Below are positions 7,108 through 16,189 of a stretch of 38,799 bases of DNA, piece by piece. Location of the stretch: positions 1 to 38,799 of the forward strand of contig CANILH010000024.1 in the NCBI GenBank assembly GCA_947468665.1, written 5' to 3'. The stretch is from Oligoflexales bacterium (lineage in GTDB: Bacteria; Bdellovibrionota_B; Oligoflexia; Oligoflexales; RGVZ01). Within the stretch, counting starts at the first letter, position 1. Each line of letters opens with the position of its first letter. The notes below the pieces were generated by a model. It was given only the letters and a program-made list of their open reading frames with translations, searched no databases and was not told where the DNA came from. A program made the translations under genes and the position numbers.

Positions 7108-8511
7108 TCAATAGTTTTTCAGATATTTTTCGGACAACGCCGCCGCATTATCCGGCATTTTCGCTGTTACGGCATCCTTGGGATTTAATAGCGTGGTCGC
7201 CACGTAAGGCTTGCTGATCAAATATTTTTTAATGACGGCTTGGACGTCTTTCAGGCTGATTTTTGCCATGCCTGGTAAATAGCCATCATAGTAGTCAAGG
7301 CCGGTTGTGGCCCACCAAAATGCCATGGTCTTGCCAAAAGCGCTTGGTTTATTGAGTTCCATTTTATAGCCAATCATCAGTCGGCGGCGTACGTCCTCAA
7401 GCTGTGAGTTGGTAAAATATCCAGGTTTTAGCCAAGCCTCGGGCTCGTTAAGAAGTTCGGCCTTGGCTTTTGCCGCATTCTCAGCGCTGGTCATGCTGTA
7501 GATCACCAGTTCTCCGGCCCGCCCCTGCGTATGGTAGGTGAATCCTGAGTTCAGTGTCATGCCGCTATCAATGTATTTTTTGAAGAATTTTCCAGATCTG
7601 TGCTCAAGTAATTGAATCAGGACATCTACGGCCCAGGTGTCCTTCCTGTCAATGGAAGCTCTTGGGCCCTTCCAGGTAATCTGCTGATTAACGTTTTGGG
7701 CAAGAGGGTTTGTCCTTACGATGTCGGTGGTCTTCGGGAAGTCGGGGAAGTTACCGCGATCAATCGGTTTCCACGTCGCGGGTGTCTGCCATTTACCGAA
7801 GTGCTTATCAACAAGGCCTTTCAATGCGGTGGGGTCAACGTCACCAGCTACGACAAGCGCGCAATTCGCGGGTACGAAAACATCCTGTTTGATTTGAAGA
7901 AGTTGCTCACGGGTCGCTTTTTCAATCAGTGTCCGGCGCCCGAGTGGGTTTCTTAGGTGTTCCTGAGAGCCGTAGATTACCATGCGCTCAATGTTGCCTA
8001 ACTCAAAACCTGGTTGGCTTGCGTTGCGGTCATATTCATCCAACACTACTTTGCGTTCGCGCTCCAGCTCCTTTGCCTCAAGCAGTGGTGTCGAGATCGC
8101 GTCGGCCATGAACTGCAGTCCATCATCCAAGTTTTTGGAGGGTAGCGTGAAAAAATAGCGAACCATCTCGGCGCTTGTATCGCCATTGAAGTCAATGCCA
8201 AGCTGCCGGACCCGTTTATTGAAGGCCTCCTGATCAGGGAGCCTTTGGTTGCCTTTGAAAAACATATGTTCCCAAACGTGGGTCAAACCGTTAATGGCAG
8301 GAGTCTCCGTCATGGCGCCAGCTTTAGACACCAGTACTATCGTGACAAGCGGGACTTTTGACATCGGTATCGCGATAACGTCCATGCCGTTCGCGGCTTT
8401 TTGAAGCGCATACGGCGCGGTCGTCCCTGACGTGCCTGACACGGCCAGAGATGGTGAGGTGAGGCCAAGTACGAGGAGAACCCTGGCCACGGCGGAATAA
8501 TTGCTTTTCAT
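7108..8511 (-). CDS. M16-family zinc metallopeptidase, catalytic subunit
   Basis: This 467-residue exported protein carries the inverted zinc motif HVWEH at residues 78-82 and the third ligand E159 in 'RKVVLDEYDR', giving the expected spacing of 76 residues. A signal peptide spans about residues 1-24. The family normally forms a clam-shell from N- and C-terminal lobes that degrades peptides or processes proteins in the periplasm. The partner at 5737-7077 lacks the zinc site, so the two are likely a heterodimer. The gene is first in the pair and ends 30 bases before its partner. The substrate cannot be inferred. Confidence 0.92.
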   Translation of the reverse strand: MKSNYSAVARVLLVLGLTSPSLAVSGTSGTTAPYALQKAANGMDVIAIPMSKVPLVTIVLVSKAGAMTETPAINGLTHVWEHMFFKGNQRLPDQEAFNKRVRQLGIDFNGDTSAEMVRYFFTLPSKNLDDGLQFMADAISTPLLEAKELERERKVVLDEYDRNASQPGFELGNIERMVIYGSQEHLRNPLGRRTLIEKATREQLLQIKQDVFVPANCALVVAGDVDPTALKGLVDKHFGKWQTPATWKPIDRGNFPDFPKTTDIVRTNPLAQNVNQQITWKGPRASIDRKDTWAVDVLIQLLEHRSGKFFKKYIDSGMTLNSGFTYHTQGRAGELVIYSMTSAENAAKAKAELLNEPEAWLKPGYFTNSQLEDVRRRLMIGYKMELNKPSAFGKTMAFWWATTGLDYYDGYLPGMAKISLKDVQAVIKKYLISKPYVATTLLNPKDAVTAKMPDNAAALSEKYLKNY

Positions 8512-8543
8512 AGGATGATCCTTTAAATATTTCTTCGGGGTGC

Positions 8544-10565
8544 TTAAATAGATTCGGCTACGATCTCGGCGATGTCTTTTACCGTGACCTGATCGCCTCT
8601 TCCCTCTCCTTTAATTCCATCTGTCAGCATCGTCATGCAAAATGGACAGGCTGTGGCAACCGTTGTCGCACCCGTGCGCAGCGCCTCTTGCGCTCTCTCA
8701 ACATTGACCCGCTTACCGATGTGCTCTTCCATCCACATTCTGCCGCCGCCAGCGCCACAACAAAATCCTTTTTCTTTGATTCGTTCCATTTCTTTAATGG
8801 GAACTTTTGTGAATTTTGTGATCGCCTCGCGCGGCGCCTCATAAACGTCGTTATGACGGCCGAGATAACAACTGTCATGATAGGTTACGGACTTGGCTTC
8901 GGCCGGCACCTGAGTAGGCTTGATTTTTCCGGTATTGACCAGTTCTGAGATCAATTCACTGTGGTGAATGACCTCAGCCTTATAACCAAACTCAGGGTAC
9001 TCGTTTTTAATGGTGTTAAAGCAGTGTGGACAGCCGGTGACGATTTTTTTGACGCTGTATTTTTTAAAGGTTTCGACATTCTCCCGTATAGCCATGTTAG
9101 CGATGTACTCGTTACCGAGACGACGCGCCGTATCACCATTACATTTTTCCTCGGTGCCGAGAATCGAGAAGCTGACATTCGCGGATTTCATGATTTTCGC
9201 GATGGATCGGCTGACCTTCTTATATCGGTCATCGTAACTTCCCGCGCAACCGACCCAGAACAGGTACTCGACATCCTTGTTCTCAGCCATCGTCGAGATG
9301 CCAAGGCCCTCAGCCCACTTCGCCCGGTCACTGTGAGGCATGGCCCAAGGCGAGAAGTTATTTTCGAGATTTTTAAATGTGTTGCCAAGCTCTGCCGGGA
9401 AATTGCCCTCTGTAAGAGACATGTAGCGGCGCATATCGACAATCGCGGGAATATGCTCGATGTAAAGGGGGCATGCTTCCATACAGGCGCCGCAGGTGGT
9501 GCAGCTCCAAAGTTCGTCGCGGTGAACAATCCCTGGTGCCGTGTCGTCGCCAATAAGTGGTTTGCGTTTGGCGGGATCTGGATTAGCGATCCCGTCAGCC
9601 AGTGCTGCCTTCAGGTGGTGAATGATCTTGCGTGGGTCGAGAGGCTTTCCGGTGAAGGTTGCGGGGCATTGTTCTGTGCAGAGTCCGCACTCGACGCAAG
9701 TCTGGCCGTCGAGAAGTTGCTTCCAGCTGAAATCTTCCAGTTTGCCTGCGCCAAACGTTTCGGCGTCATCTTTGAATTCCATGGGTCGAAGGCGGCCACG
9801 GCCTTTGTGGCTACGGAAAAATATATTCGGCCATACCCAGATTAAATGCTGGTGTTTGGAAAATGGGAGGAATGTTGTGAAGCTGAACAGAACAAGGCAG
9901 TGCAAGAACCACCAAGTGTTGTAAAAGGAATAGTAGCCTTCCGGAGCGAGGCCGCCAACAAACCACGCGGCAAACTCGGTCGTCATGTAGGATAATGGGA
10001 CCAAGTTAGCCGCAATCTGATGCTCACCGCCAGGAAGGTGCGCTTTAGCGCCCATATAAATCATGGTGGTGACCACCAGACCTAAAATAAAACTAAGCAC
10101 TATGTAGGCATCGACCCGACTCGCTTTTGCCAGGCCCTGCAGTCTGCGTGGAGGGAAGAATAATCTGCGAGCTATAGCGTAGATGATGGCTGTGGCGACA
10201 GCCGCGTTGCCGATGTCTTGTGAGCGCAGGTAAAGCTCAAAACACAGTCCGTCGCCAAGGAGCCATTTATACGAGAACCCGGGAATGATCCCAGAAAAAA
10301 TGGTTTCGCCCGTGCCAATGCTTACGGTTAAAAATCCCCAGAAGATGAAGGCGTGCATGAGACCTGCCGATAAATCCTTAAACATCTTTTGTTGAAGGAA
10401 GCCAAACACCAGGGTTTCTTTGACCCGATCCTGGATGTTGTCGATCCGGGAGTCGTCAGCACCTTTGCCCAGCTGAATGTTGGCCCAGGTGCGACTCAAG
10501 TTGAAACCGAAGTAACTAAACACTCCGGCGCAGACAAGCGCGAATGTAATGTTGAATATGCCCAT
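8544..10565 (-). CDS. membrane Fe-S oxidoreductase of EtfD/FadF/HdrD type
   Basis: This 673-residue protein joins a NarI-like membrane part (about five helices between residues 1 and 250), a dicluster ferredoxin region ([11 protein letters not shown] at 290-300 and [11 protein letters not shown] at 355-365), and two CCG domains ('TGCPHCFN', 'SCYLGRHND', '[13 protein letters not shown]', 'TACPFCMTM'). This is the layout of proteins that carry electrons from electron-transfer flavoprotein to the quinone pool (FadF/EtfD) and of HdrDE-like heterodisulfide reductases. I favour the ETF:menaquinone role, linked to acyl-CoA oxidation, but no etf or fad gene is in the window. GGGAGG stands before the ATG. 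A 7+7-base palindrome lies upstream. Confidence 0.87.
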   Translation of the reverse strand: MGIFNITFALVCAGVFSYFGFNLSRTWANIQLGKGADDSRIDNIQDRVKETLVFGFLQQKMFKDLSAGLMHAFIFWGFLTVSIGTGETIFSGIIPGFSYKWLLGDGLCFELYLRSQDIGNAAVATAIIYAIARRLFFPPRRLQGLAKASRVDAYIVLSFILGLVVTTMIYMGAKAHLPGGEHQIAANLVPLSYMTTEFAAWFVGGLAPEGYYSFYNTWWFLHCLVLFSFTTFLPFSKHQHLIWVWPNIFFRSHKGRGRLRPMEFKDDAETFGAGKLEDFSWKQLLDGQTCVECGLCTEQCPATFTGKPLDPRKIIHHLKAALADGIANPDPAKRKPLIGDDTAPGIVHRDELWSCTTCGACMEACPLYIEHIPAIVDMRRYMSLTEGNFPAELGNTFKNLENNFSPWAMPHSDRAKWAEGLGISTMAENKDVEYLFWVGCAGSYDDRYKKVSRSIAKIMKSANVSFSILGTEEKCNGDTARRLGNEYIANMAIRENVETFKKYSVKKIVTGCPHCFNTIKNEYPEFGYKAEVIHHSELISELVNTGKIKPTQVPAEAKSVTYHDSCYLGRHNDVYEAPREAITKFTKVPIKEMERIKEKGFCCGAGGGRMWMEEHIGKRVNVERAQEALRTGATTVATACPFCMTMLTDGIKGEGRGDQVTVKDIAEIVAESI

Positions 10566-10605
10566 GCGAAAAACCTCCCTAGATCACTCCGTGAAACCTT
10601 AAAAT

Positions 10606-10623
10606 GTCTAAACAATTTTAGAC
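10606..10623. promoter_or_regulatory. perfect palindrome upstream of the Fe-S oxidoreductase gene
   Basis: GTCTAAA and TTTAGAC flank a 4-base spacer (CAAT), 41-58 bases upstream of the oxidoreductase start and 142 bases upstream of hisS. The size and symmetry fit an operator for a dimeric repressor, for example a TetR-type regulator of fatty-acid oxidation, but no regulator gene is adjacent and the assignment is a guess. Confidence 0.35.
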
Positions 10624-10764
10624 TATTAGCCTCTGAAAATCCATGCCCTGGGCCGATACTTTTCTCGGTAGCCCTGATGGCTTGCGTATTTTTCCCGACA
10701 CGGTCATATTAGGAGGTTCTCTGAGTTCAGCGATAACGGTGGTAGGTCCGCCAGGGGTTAAATA

Positions 10765-12114
10765 ATGACCAGCATAGATAAGAAAATTGAGCCACGCCGC
10801 CTGAAGGGGTTTCGTGATTACATGCCGGATCTTATGGAGTCGCGCTCGCGGTTTCAGGGATCTATTCGCCACGAGGCAGCCCTTGCTGGTTTTCGCGAGA
10901 TCGGAACACCGGTTCTGGAGTATGCGGAAACCCTTCTTGGGCAGGGCAGCGACGAGACCGATAAACAGGTTTACCGATTCGAGGATCATGGAGGCCGGAA
11001 GGTCGCTATGCGTTTTGACCTGACAATTCCCTTCGCACGGTTTGTGGCTGAGCATCAGGGTGAATTGGTGTTTCCATTCAAGCGGCTTCAGATTGGTGAT
11101 GTCTGGCGCGGGGAAAATACCCAGAAGGGGCGTTACCGCGAGTTTTGTCAATGCGACCTGGATATTATCGGAGTCGACTCGGTCAATGCTGATGTTGAGA
11201 TTCTTTCCTGTTTTTACCGCATCCTGAGTGGGTTTGACCTGGGTGGCTTCACCATGCGTCTTGGTAACCGGGTACTGCTGTCTGCCATGCTGGCAAAAGC
11301 CTTTCCGGGAATCGACGTCGCTGGCGAGTCCGGGGCTCTTATCGCGCTCGACAAACTTGATAAAATTGGCGCTGATCCCGTGATTGATTTATTGACCAAA
11401 ATTCCGGGTGGCAATCCTGATGGTGCCCGAAGTCTGCTTTCTTGCCTGCTTTCTAAAGATTCGGTGGGCGGAACAGACCGCGGGCAGGTTCGGGACTATC
11501 TTTCCGGGAATGAGGCTGGCCTTGCCGAACTTCGACGTATGGAGATGATTCTAGGTATTATGAACGCGGTCAGTGAGACATCTAAAGGCGGGAAAGTCCG
11601 GCTTGATCTGTCGATTGCCAGGGGACTTGGTTATTATACCGGAGTTGTTTTTGAGACGACGTTGGATGGGCTTCCTGGTTTCGGGAGTATCAGCAGCGGT
11701 GGACGTTATAATAACCTGGCTGAACGATTTACCAACCGCTCGTTACCTGGTGTCGGTGGTTCCATTGGACTTGACAGGCTTTTGGCTGGTTTAGAGGAGA
11801 TGGGCAGACTTGGCGGTCAGAAAAGAGACCTAGTGTTTATCGCGATTGCCACTGAGGACGCGCTCGAATCGGCGGCCCGGTTATCCGGGGAGCTTCGGGC
11901 GGCCGGGATATCTTGTGATATTGGGCTGACACCCGGGAAAGTCGGCAACCAGTTTAAGCATGCTGACCGTTTGGGCTGCAAGGTTGTCATTACACTTGGT
12001 ACTTCGGAAGTTCAGAGCCATACATACAATTTCAAAAATATGGCAACCGGCGAGGAAGAGAAAAATCTGCCTCGTTCCGGTGTGGTTGAGCGTCTGAGAG
12101 CTGGATTCCGCTGA
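10765..12114 (+). CDS. hisS: histidyl-tRNA synthetase
   Basis: HisRS charges tRNA-His in the cytoplasm. The 449-residue protein shows the class II catalytic core: 'RRLKGFRDYMPD' at the N-terminus, motif 2 'LQIGDVWRGENTQKGRYREF' near residues 110-129, and the histidine-specific 'ARGLGYYTGVVFE' near residue 290, followed by 'SISSGGRYNNL' and the anticodon-binding domain in the last 100 residues. The family usually has Asp or Asn in the fourth place of RGLDYY; here it is Gly. HisZ, the ATP-phosphoribosyltransferase regulator, is a less likely reading because the anticodon domain is complete. The gene is divergent from the Fe-S oxidoreductase. Confidence 0.95.
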   Translation: MTSIDKKIEPRRLKGFRDYMPDLMESRSRFQGSIRHEAALAGFREIGTPVLEYAETLLGQGSDETDKQVYRFEDHGGRKVAMRFDLTIPFARFVAEHQGELVFPFKRLQIGDVWRGENTQKGRYREFCQCDLDIIGVDSVNADVEILSCFYRILSGFDLGGFTMRLGNRVLLSAMLAKAFPGIDVAGESGALIALDKLDKIGADPVIDLLTKIPGGNPDGARSLLSCLLSKDSVGGTDRGQVRDYLSGNEAGLAELRRMEMILGIMNAVSETSKGGKVRLDLSIARGLGYYTGVVFETTLDGLPGFGSISSGGRYNNLAERFTNRSLPGVGGSIGLDRLLAGLEEMGRLGGQKRDLVFIAIATEDALESAARLSGELRAAGISCDIGLTPGKVGNQFKHADRLGCKVVITLGTSEVQSHTYNFKNMATGEEEKNLPRSGVVERLRAGFR

Positions 12115-12263
12115 GTCAGAGACCTTTCGTGCTTGAATTTCATTTAAGCTACTCACTCTTTTGGGCGACCCTGTGAATATCGTTGGATTTTCAGGTCGAT
12201 TTGTTCTTTTTTGGGGGATACTATCACCGGCTATCGTGAAATTTTATTTTGTGAGAGGTTTCG

Positions 12264-14519
12264 GTGGTCATGTTTTCATCTGGTGCGGCAAAGTGTCTAA
12301 TTTTAATAATTATGGTTTTGACTCAGACGATTGTTTTTGGTCAGAACTTGAGTTCAGCATCTGACTCCTCGGCTGTTTTCGTCGCGCCCAAAAAAATTCT
12401 TAAAGTTAAAATTCTTCAAAAAGGCGGCGGCGGGCCTATCCGAAAGGTTGAGGTCAGTCTGGGGGATCGGAAATTTTACACTGACCCGGATGGACTCGTG
12501 GATGTGGAACTCCCGGGAAATGCCACTGAGATTGCTTTCGTAAAAACCGGATTTCAGTTGTCCTCACTACCGTGGGATGAGATTAAGAATCTCTCAGAGA
12601 TTGAGATATATCTTTATCCGGCGTTTGGGGCTGACGATGAGGTTATTGTCAGGGGTAAGCGCAGGCCATCCATCAGTAAAAAGGTCATTTCCTCAGCTGA
12701 GGCGCGCCGGGTTGCCCCGGGTGGAGATCCTGGCCAGGTTACGAAACTTTTGCCTGGTGTGACCACAAAGCCTGGGCGGTCTGAGGTGACGGTACGCGGA
12801 AGCAAACCGGCTGATAGCGCGTACTATCTAGATGACATAAAAGTGCCGTTTATTTACCACACCATTGGAAATTTATCCGTTCTCCCTGCGTCAGTCATTG
12901 AGGACGTTGAGTTCAGCGCTGGTGGCTTTGGCGCGGAATATGGCGATGCGACTGGCGGTATCGTAGTCTTACGGTCTAAAAGCGATATCCCCGAGAAGCC
13001 TAGAACAGAATTCACTCTAAACGTGCCTTTTTATAGCGCCATCTACCACGAGCGCCCCTTAAGTGAAAACTCGGGTATGCTGGTTGGCGTCAGAAGAAGT
13101 TATCTTGAGTATATCCTTCCAAGGGTATTGCCAAAGGACTCTGGTGTTACGATTGTTCCTTATTTTAGGGACTACCAAGGTATCTACACCCAAAAAACGG
13201 ACGACGGTCATTATAAGCTGAGCCTTTTGGCCTCAAAAGACGGTCTCCGCGCGACAGCGCCAGGTAATATGAGTATTGATGAAAGCGGAAACGGCAGGTT
13301 TTTTGTCGAGACTTATTTTGGAGCGATCGCCCTTGAGCGGATGAAAAAGCTAGATGCCGGCTGGACTATGACGACCACGCCTCAGACAGTTTATACGGAT
13401 AATAAATTCGAGATTAATGATCTTAAATTTCGCGTTCAGGCGGAGTCATTTCGCGTACCAGTGGAATTCGTGAAAAGATTAAGCTCTGACGAGAGATTTT
13501 ACCTTGGGTTTGAGGGCGAAATCGTTCCCTTTAAGGTTACTTATTACGTTCCACGTTTTAACGCTGATGATCCATTTTTTGATTTTGATGAGGCACCGCG
13601 AATCGCGGGCGGTGAAAAAGGAACAGGGATGGAGGCAGCCACTTGGGTGGCCCGCGACATAAAACTTCCTAACGGTGGAGTTCTTACACCGGGACTTCGA
13701 GCGTTTTATTTTAATATGACTCGCCGGGCCTCAGCTGACCCAAGGCTTCAGTACCGACAGATCGTCGCGCCCGACCAAACTCTAAAAGCCGCTGTTGGTC
13801 AGTATTCCCAGAGTCCACGTAATGGTGAGCCAGCGAAAACCTTTGGAAACCCAAATCTACAATTTACTAAGGCGATGCATTATATTTTGGGCGTTGAGTC
13901 TAAGTGGAATGACCGATGGGACACTGACATTCAGGTTTTTTATAAGGATGTGCGTCTTGTTGTTCGCTCAGATCCTGTCACGAATTACAATAACAAGGGC
14001 AGGCTGCAAAGTTATGGGTTTGAGACCTTTATACGCCGGGCAATGACCGAACGGTGGTTTGGATGGGTGTCCTATACCTACTCCAAAACCAGAGAGCGTA
14101 AAGATGACGCCTCGGCGTGGTATCCAGGTGATAATGATCAGACTCACGTTGTTAACTTCGCGGCGGATTACCGTGTTACACCCGTCTGGGATCTGGGCGG
14201 TCGTTTAGGCAGACACACTGGAGATACCTACACAAGTAAACTCGGAGACGCTGTTTATAACGCGAACCTTGATAAATACCAGCCCCGTGCCGACAATGCG
14301 GTCAATGGCACGAGGCTTCCCGACTATAACGAGCTGTCAGTATTCAGCGGCCATGATTTTTTATATGACACCTGGAAATCTACGCTCCGGTGGGGTGTCG
14401 AGTACTTTTGGTTTAAGCGGCAGACTTACGGTGCCTCGCCTAACTACGATTATTCCAAAGAGGAATACTTCAAAGGGGTTCCGCCGATTCCTTATTTAGA
14501 GGTGCGCGGTGAGTTCTGA
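12264..14519 (+). CDS. TonB-dependent outer-membrane receptor
   Basis: This 751-residue protein has a signal peptide (about residues 1-26), a carboxypeptidase-regulatory-like beta domain (about 40-120), a plug domain beginning 'DEVIVRGKRRP' with 'VTKLLPGV' and 'SEVTVRGSKPADSAYYLDD', and a beta-barrel ending in aromatic Phe. Receptors of this class import bulky ligands across the outer membrane using TonB energy. A GTG start is used because GAGAGG lies five bases before it; an ATG two codons later is the alternative. Its stop codon overlaps the ribD start by one base, and the run continues to a CDF metal exporter, which may hint at a metal or cofactor ligand, but the ligand is unknown. Confidence 0.9.
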   Translation: MVMFSSGAAKCLILIIMVLTQTIVFGQNLSSASDSSAVFVAPKKILKVKILQKGGGGPIRKVEVSLGDRKFYTDPDGLVDVELPGNATEIAFVKTGFQLSSLPWDEIKNLSEIEIYLYPAFGADDEVIVRGKRRPSISKKVISSAEARRVAPGGDPGQVTKLLPGVTTKPGRSEVTVRGSKPADSAYYLDDIKVPFIYHTIGNLSVLPASVIEDVEFSAGGFGAEYGDATGGIVVLRSKSDIPEKPRTEFTLNVPFYSAIYHERPLSENSGMLVGVRRSYLEYILPRVLPKDSGVTIVPYFRDYQGIYTQKTDDGHYKLSLLASKDGLRATAPGNMSIDESGNGRFFVETYFGAIALERMKKLDAGWTMTTTPQTVYTDNKFEINDLKFRVQAESFRVPVEFVKRLSSDERFYLGFEGEIVPFKVTYYVPRFNADDPFFDFDEAPRIAGGEKGTGMEAATWVARDIKLPNGGVLTPGLRAFYFNMTRRASADPRLQYRQIVAPDQTLKAAVGQYSQSPRNGEPAKTFGNPNLQFTKAMHYILGVESKWNDRWDTDIQVFYKDVRLVVRSDPVTNYNNKGRLQSYGFETFIRRAMTERWFGWVSYTYSKTRERKDDASAWYPGDNDQTHVVNFAADYRVTPVWDLGGRLGRHTGDTYTSKLGDAVYNANLDKYQPRADNAVNGTRLPDYNELSVFSGHDFLYDTWKSTLRWGVEYFWFKRQTYGASPNYDYSKEEYFKGVPPIPYLEVRGEF

Positions 14520-15730
14520 TGAGTTTTGAGCCTATTCAAGTGGATTGGAGCAAGACTGGGACTTACTGGCTTGATCTGCTCGCCCGCACTCCCCGGGATG
14601 AGCTCAGGGCCGCTGTTTCGCCGCCCGCTCTGGGCACTAAATTAACCGACGACGCCGCTATGTTTCTGGCTTGTGTCGTGGCCTTGGCGGGAGCCGGTGC
14701 TGTGGCTCCAAATCCATTGGTGGGCGCGGTTTTGCTCGCCCCTGATGGCGGATTTATGTCCTCCGGTGCGCACCTTAAAATCGGCTCAGCACACGCGGAA
14801 GTTAACGCCATTGAGGAGGCCGCCAATGACGTGGCCAACCTCGCGGGAGCGAGTCTTTATGTTACCCTTGAGCCCTGCGCCCACGCGGGGCGAACACCGT
14901 CTTGCGCTAAGATGATCGCCGGCACAAAAATAGCGCGCGTCGTTTATGGTTTGGTTGATCCAAATCCCAAGGTGGCCGGGCAGGGTTTGGATATCCTCCG
15001 CCAGGCGGGAAAAAAAGTAGAGACTCTTCCCAATTGGGAGGCCTCGTGTGAGTGGCTTGCCAGGGTTTTTTTGCATAATCAACGTCGTTCAGAGATCTTT
15101 ACCGCGATGAAAGTCGCCAGTACTCCATCTGGGGTGATCGCCGGTAACGGCACAAGCCGCCTCTGGATTACAGGAGAGCGGGCGCGGCACATGGGGCATT
15201 TTTTAAGGCTTGAATATGACGCGCTTATGGTGGGAATCAGAACATTGCTTTTGGATGATCCCTCGCTCGATATGCGGCATCCTGTCGTTGAAGGTCGCTC
15301 GCCCCTTCGAGTCGTACTGGATCCTCATGCTGAACTTCTCCGGGAGTCTCGGGATCTCAAACTTTTGACAAGTCATCCCGAGCTGACATTAATAGTTTTC
15401 CCCACGGGTGAAGATTATGGTTTATTCGCAAAAAAATATGGAGTCAGGACTCTTGGCCTTTCCAGAGATTCATCTGGGCATTTTAAGTGGGCGGAAATTA
15501 AACAGTCTTTGTGGGAGCTGGGTTTATCAAGTCTCCTGATAGAGGGTGGCGCTGGACTCTATAAAAGTGCCCTGACAGCCTCTGCTGTTGACGCGGTTCA
15601 TTGGTTTGTTGGGGCGGAAACCGGGCTTTCTGGCCTGACCTGGCCGGTTTTGCCGGAGTTGCTGAATCTCTATAAAAAGGGTGGAGGCGTCCCCCTTTTA
15701 AGCGATAGACTACTGGAAGTCTTACTCTAG
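14519..15730 (+). CDS. ribD: bifunctional riboflavin deaminase/reductase RibD
   Basis: RibD performs the second and third steps of riboflavin synthesis: zinc-dependent deamination of the pyrimidine, then NADPH reduction of the ribosyl group. The deaminase domain has the zinc ligands H92-A-E94 and C120/C129 in 'LEPCAHAGRTPSC'. The reductase domain follows from about residue 180 ('FTAMKVASTPSGVI', 'EGGAGLYKS'). The N-terminus is about 40 residues longer than in E. coli RibD. The ATG at 14519 shares a base with the receptor's stop codon. No other rib gene is nearby and I see no FMN riboswitch upstream, so this copy appears detached from a rib operon. Confidence 0.92.
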   Translation: MSFEPIQVDWSKTGTYWLDLLARTPRDELRAAVSPPALGTKLTDDAAMFLACVVALAGAGAVAPNPLVGAVLLAPDGGFMSSGAHLKIGSAHAEVNAIEEAANDVANLAGASLYVTLEPCAHAGRTPSCAKMIAGTKIARVVYGLVDPNPKVAGQGLDILRQAGKKVETLPNWEASCEWLARVFLHNQRRSEIFTAMKVASTPSGVIAGNGTSRLWITGERARHMGHFLRLEYDALMVGIRTLLLDDPSLDMRHPVVEGRSPLRVVLDPHAELLRESRDLKLLTSHPELTLIVFPTGEDYGLFAKKYGVRTLGLSRDSSGHFKWAEIKQSLWELGLSSLLIEGGAGLYKSALTASAVDAVHWFVGAETGLSGLTWPVLPELLNLYKKGGGVPLLSDRLLEVLL

Positions 15731-15745
15731 TCCGGGAGATTGTCG

Positions 15746-16189
15746 GTGAAAGAATCTCGTCCTTCATTTGAAGATATCTATATGCGCTTGGCCATAACTC
15801 TGGCCGAGCGATCCACTTGTGCCCGTCTTAAAGTCGGTACTGTTATTACCAGCACCGATTTTCGTAAGGTACTTGCTGTTGGCTATAACGGAAACGCTAG
15901 CGGTCTTCATAATGGATGTGATCGCGATGAGGTTGGAAACTGCGGGTGTCTTCACAGTGAGGAGAACGCGGTGATTAATTGTGACAGCCCCCGCAGCACT
16001 GAGAAGGTGGTATTTGTGACCCATCTTCCGTGCTCGATGTGCGCCAAACGTCTCATAAATCTTGGCAACGTACGCCGTGTTCTTTACGCCCACGATTACC
16101 GCCGCCGAGACTCCGTGGATTTATTTGCCCAGGTCGGTGTCGCCGTTGATCAGATTCTTATGTCTGGTATTCAGCAAGAAAGAAAATAA
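15746..16189 (+). CDS. dCMP deaminase-like zinc cytidine deaminase
   Basis: This 147-residue protein belongs to the dCMP/ComE deaminase family, which makes dUMP for thymidylate synthesis. Zinc ligands are H70 in 'LHSEENAV' with the proton-shuttle E72, and C96/C99 in 'LPCSMC'. I chose the GTG at 15746 because GGGAG lies seven bases before it; a TTG six bases earlier is too close. 'CDRDEVGNCGCLHSEENA' is the conserved loop of the family. It follows ribD by 15 bases and its stop overlaps the CDF start by one base, so three zinc-related genes are translated in tight succession. Confidence 0.87.
   Translation: MKESRPSFEDIYMRLAITLAERSTCARLKVGTVITSTDFRKVLAVGYNGNASGLHNGCDRDEVGNCGCLHSEENAVINCDSPRSTEKVVFVTHLPCSMCAKRLINLGNVRRVLYAHDYRRRDSVDLFAQVGVAVDQILMSGIQQERK

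Noticed and set aside
8961-9845. 294-codon open frame on the plus strand
   Set aside because: It is fully antisense to the Fe-S oxidoreductase gene, has no family motif and no ribosome site, and arises from that gene's codon pattern.
10700-10764. Possible leader peptide or attenuator before hisS
   Set aside because: The only short frame there (from a GTG near 10739) has no His codons and no competing hairpins are visible.
10618-11151. 177-codon open frame on the minus strand overlapping the hisS start
   Set aside because: It covers the conserved hisS N-terminus in antisense and has no recognisable product.
12115-12263. FMN or cobalamin riboswitch upstream of the TonB receptor/ribD run
   Set aside because: The 149-base region lacks the conserved boxes of either riboswitch and is too short for most cobalamin aptamers.
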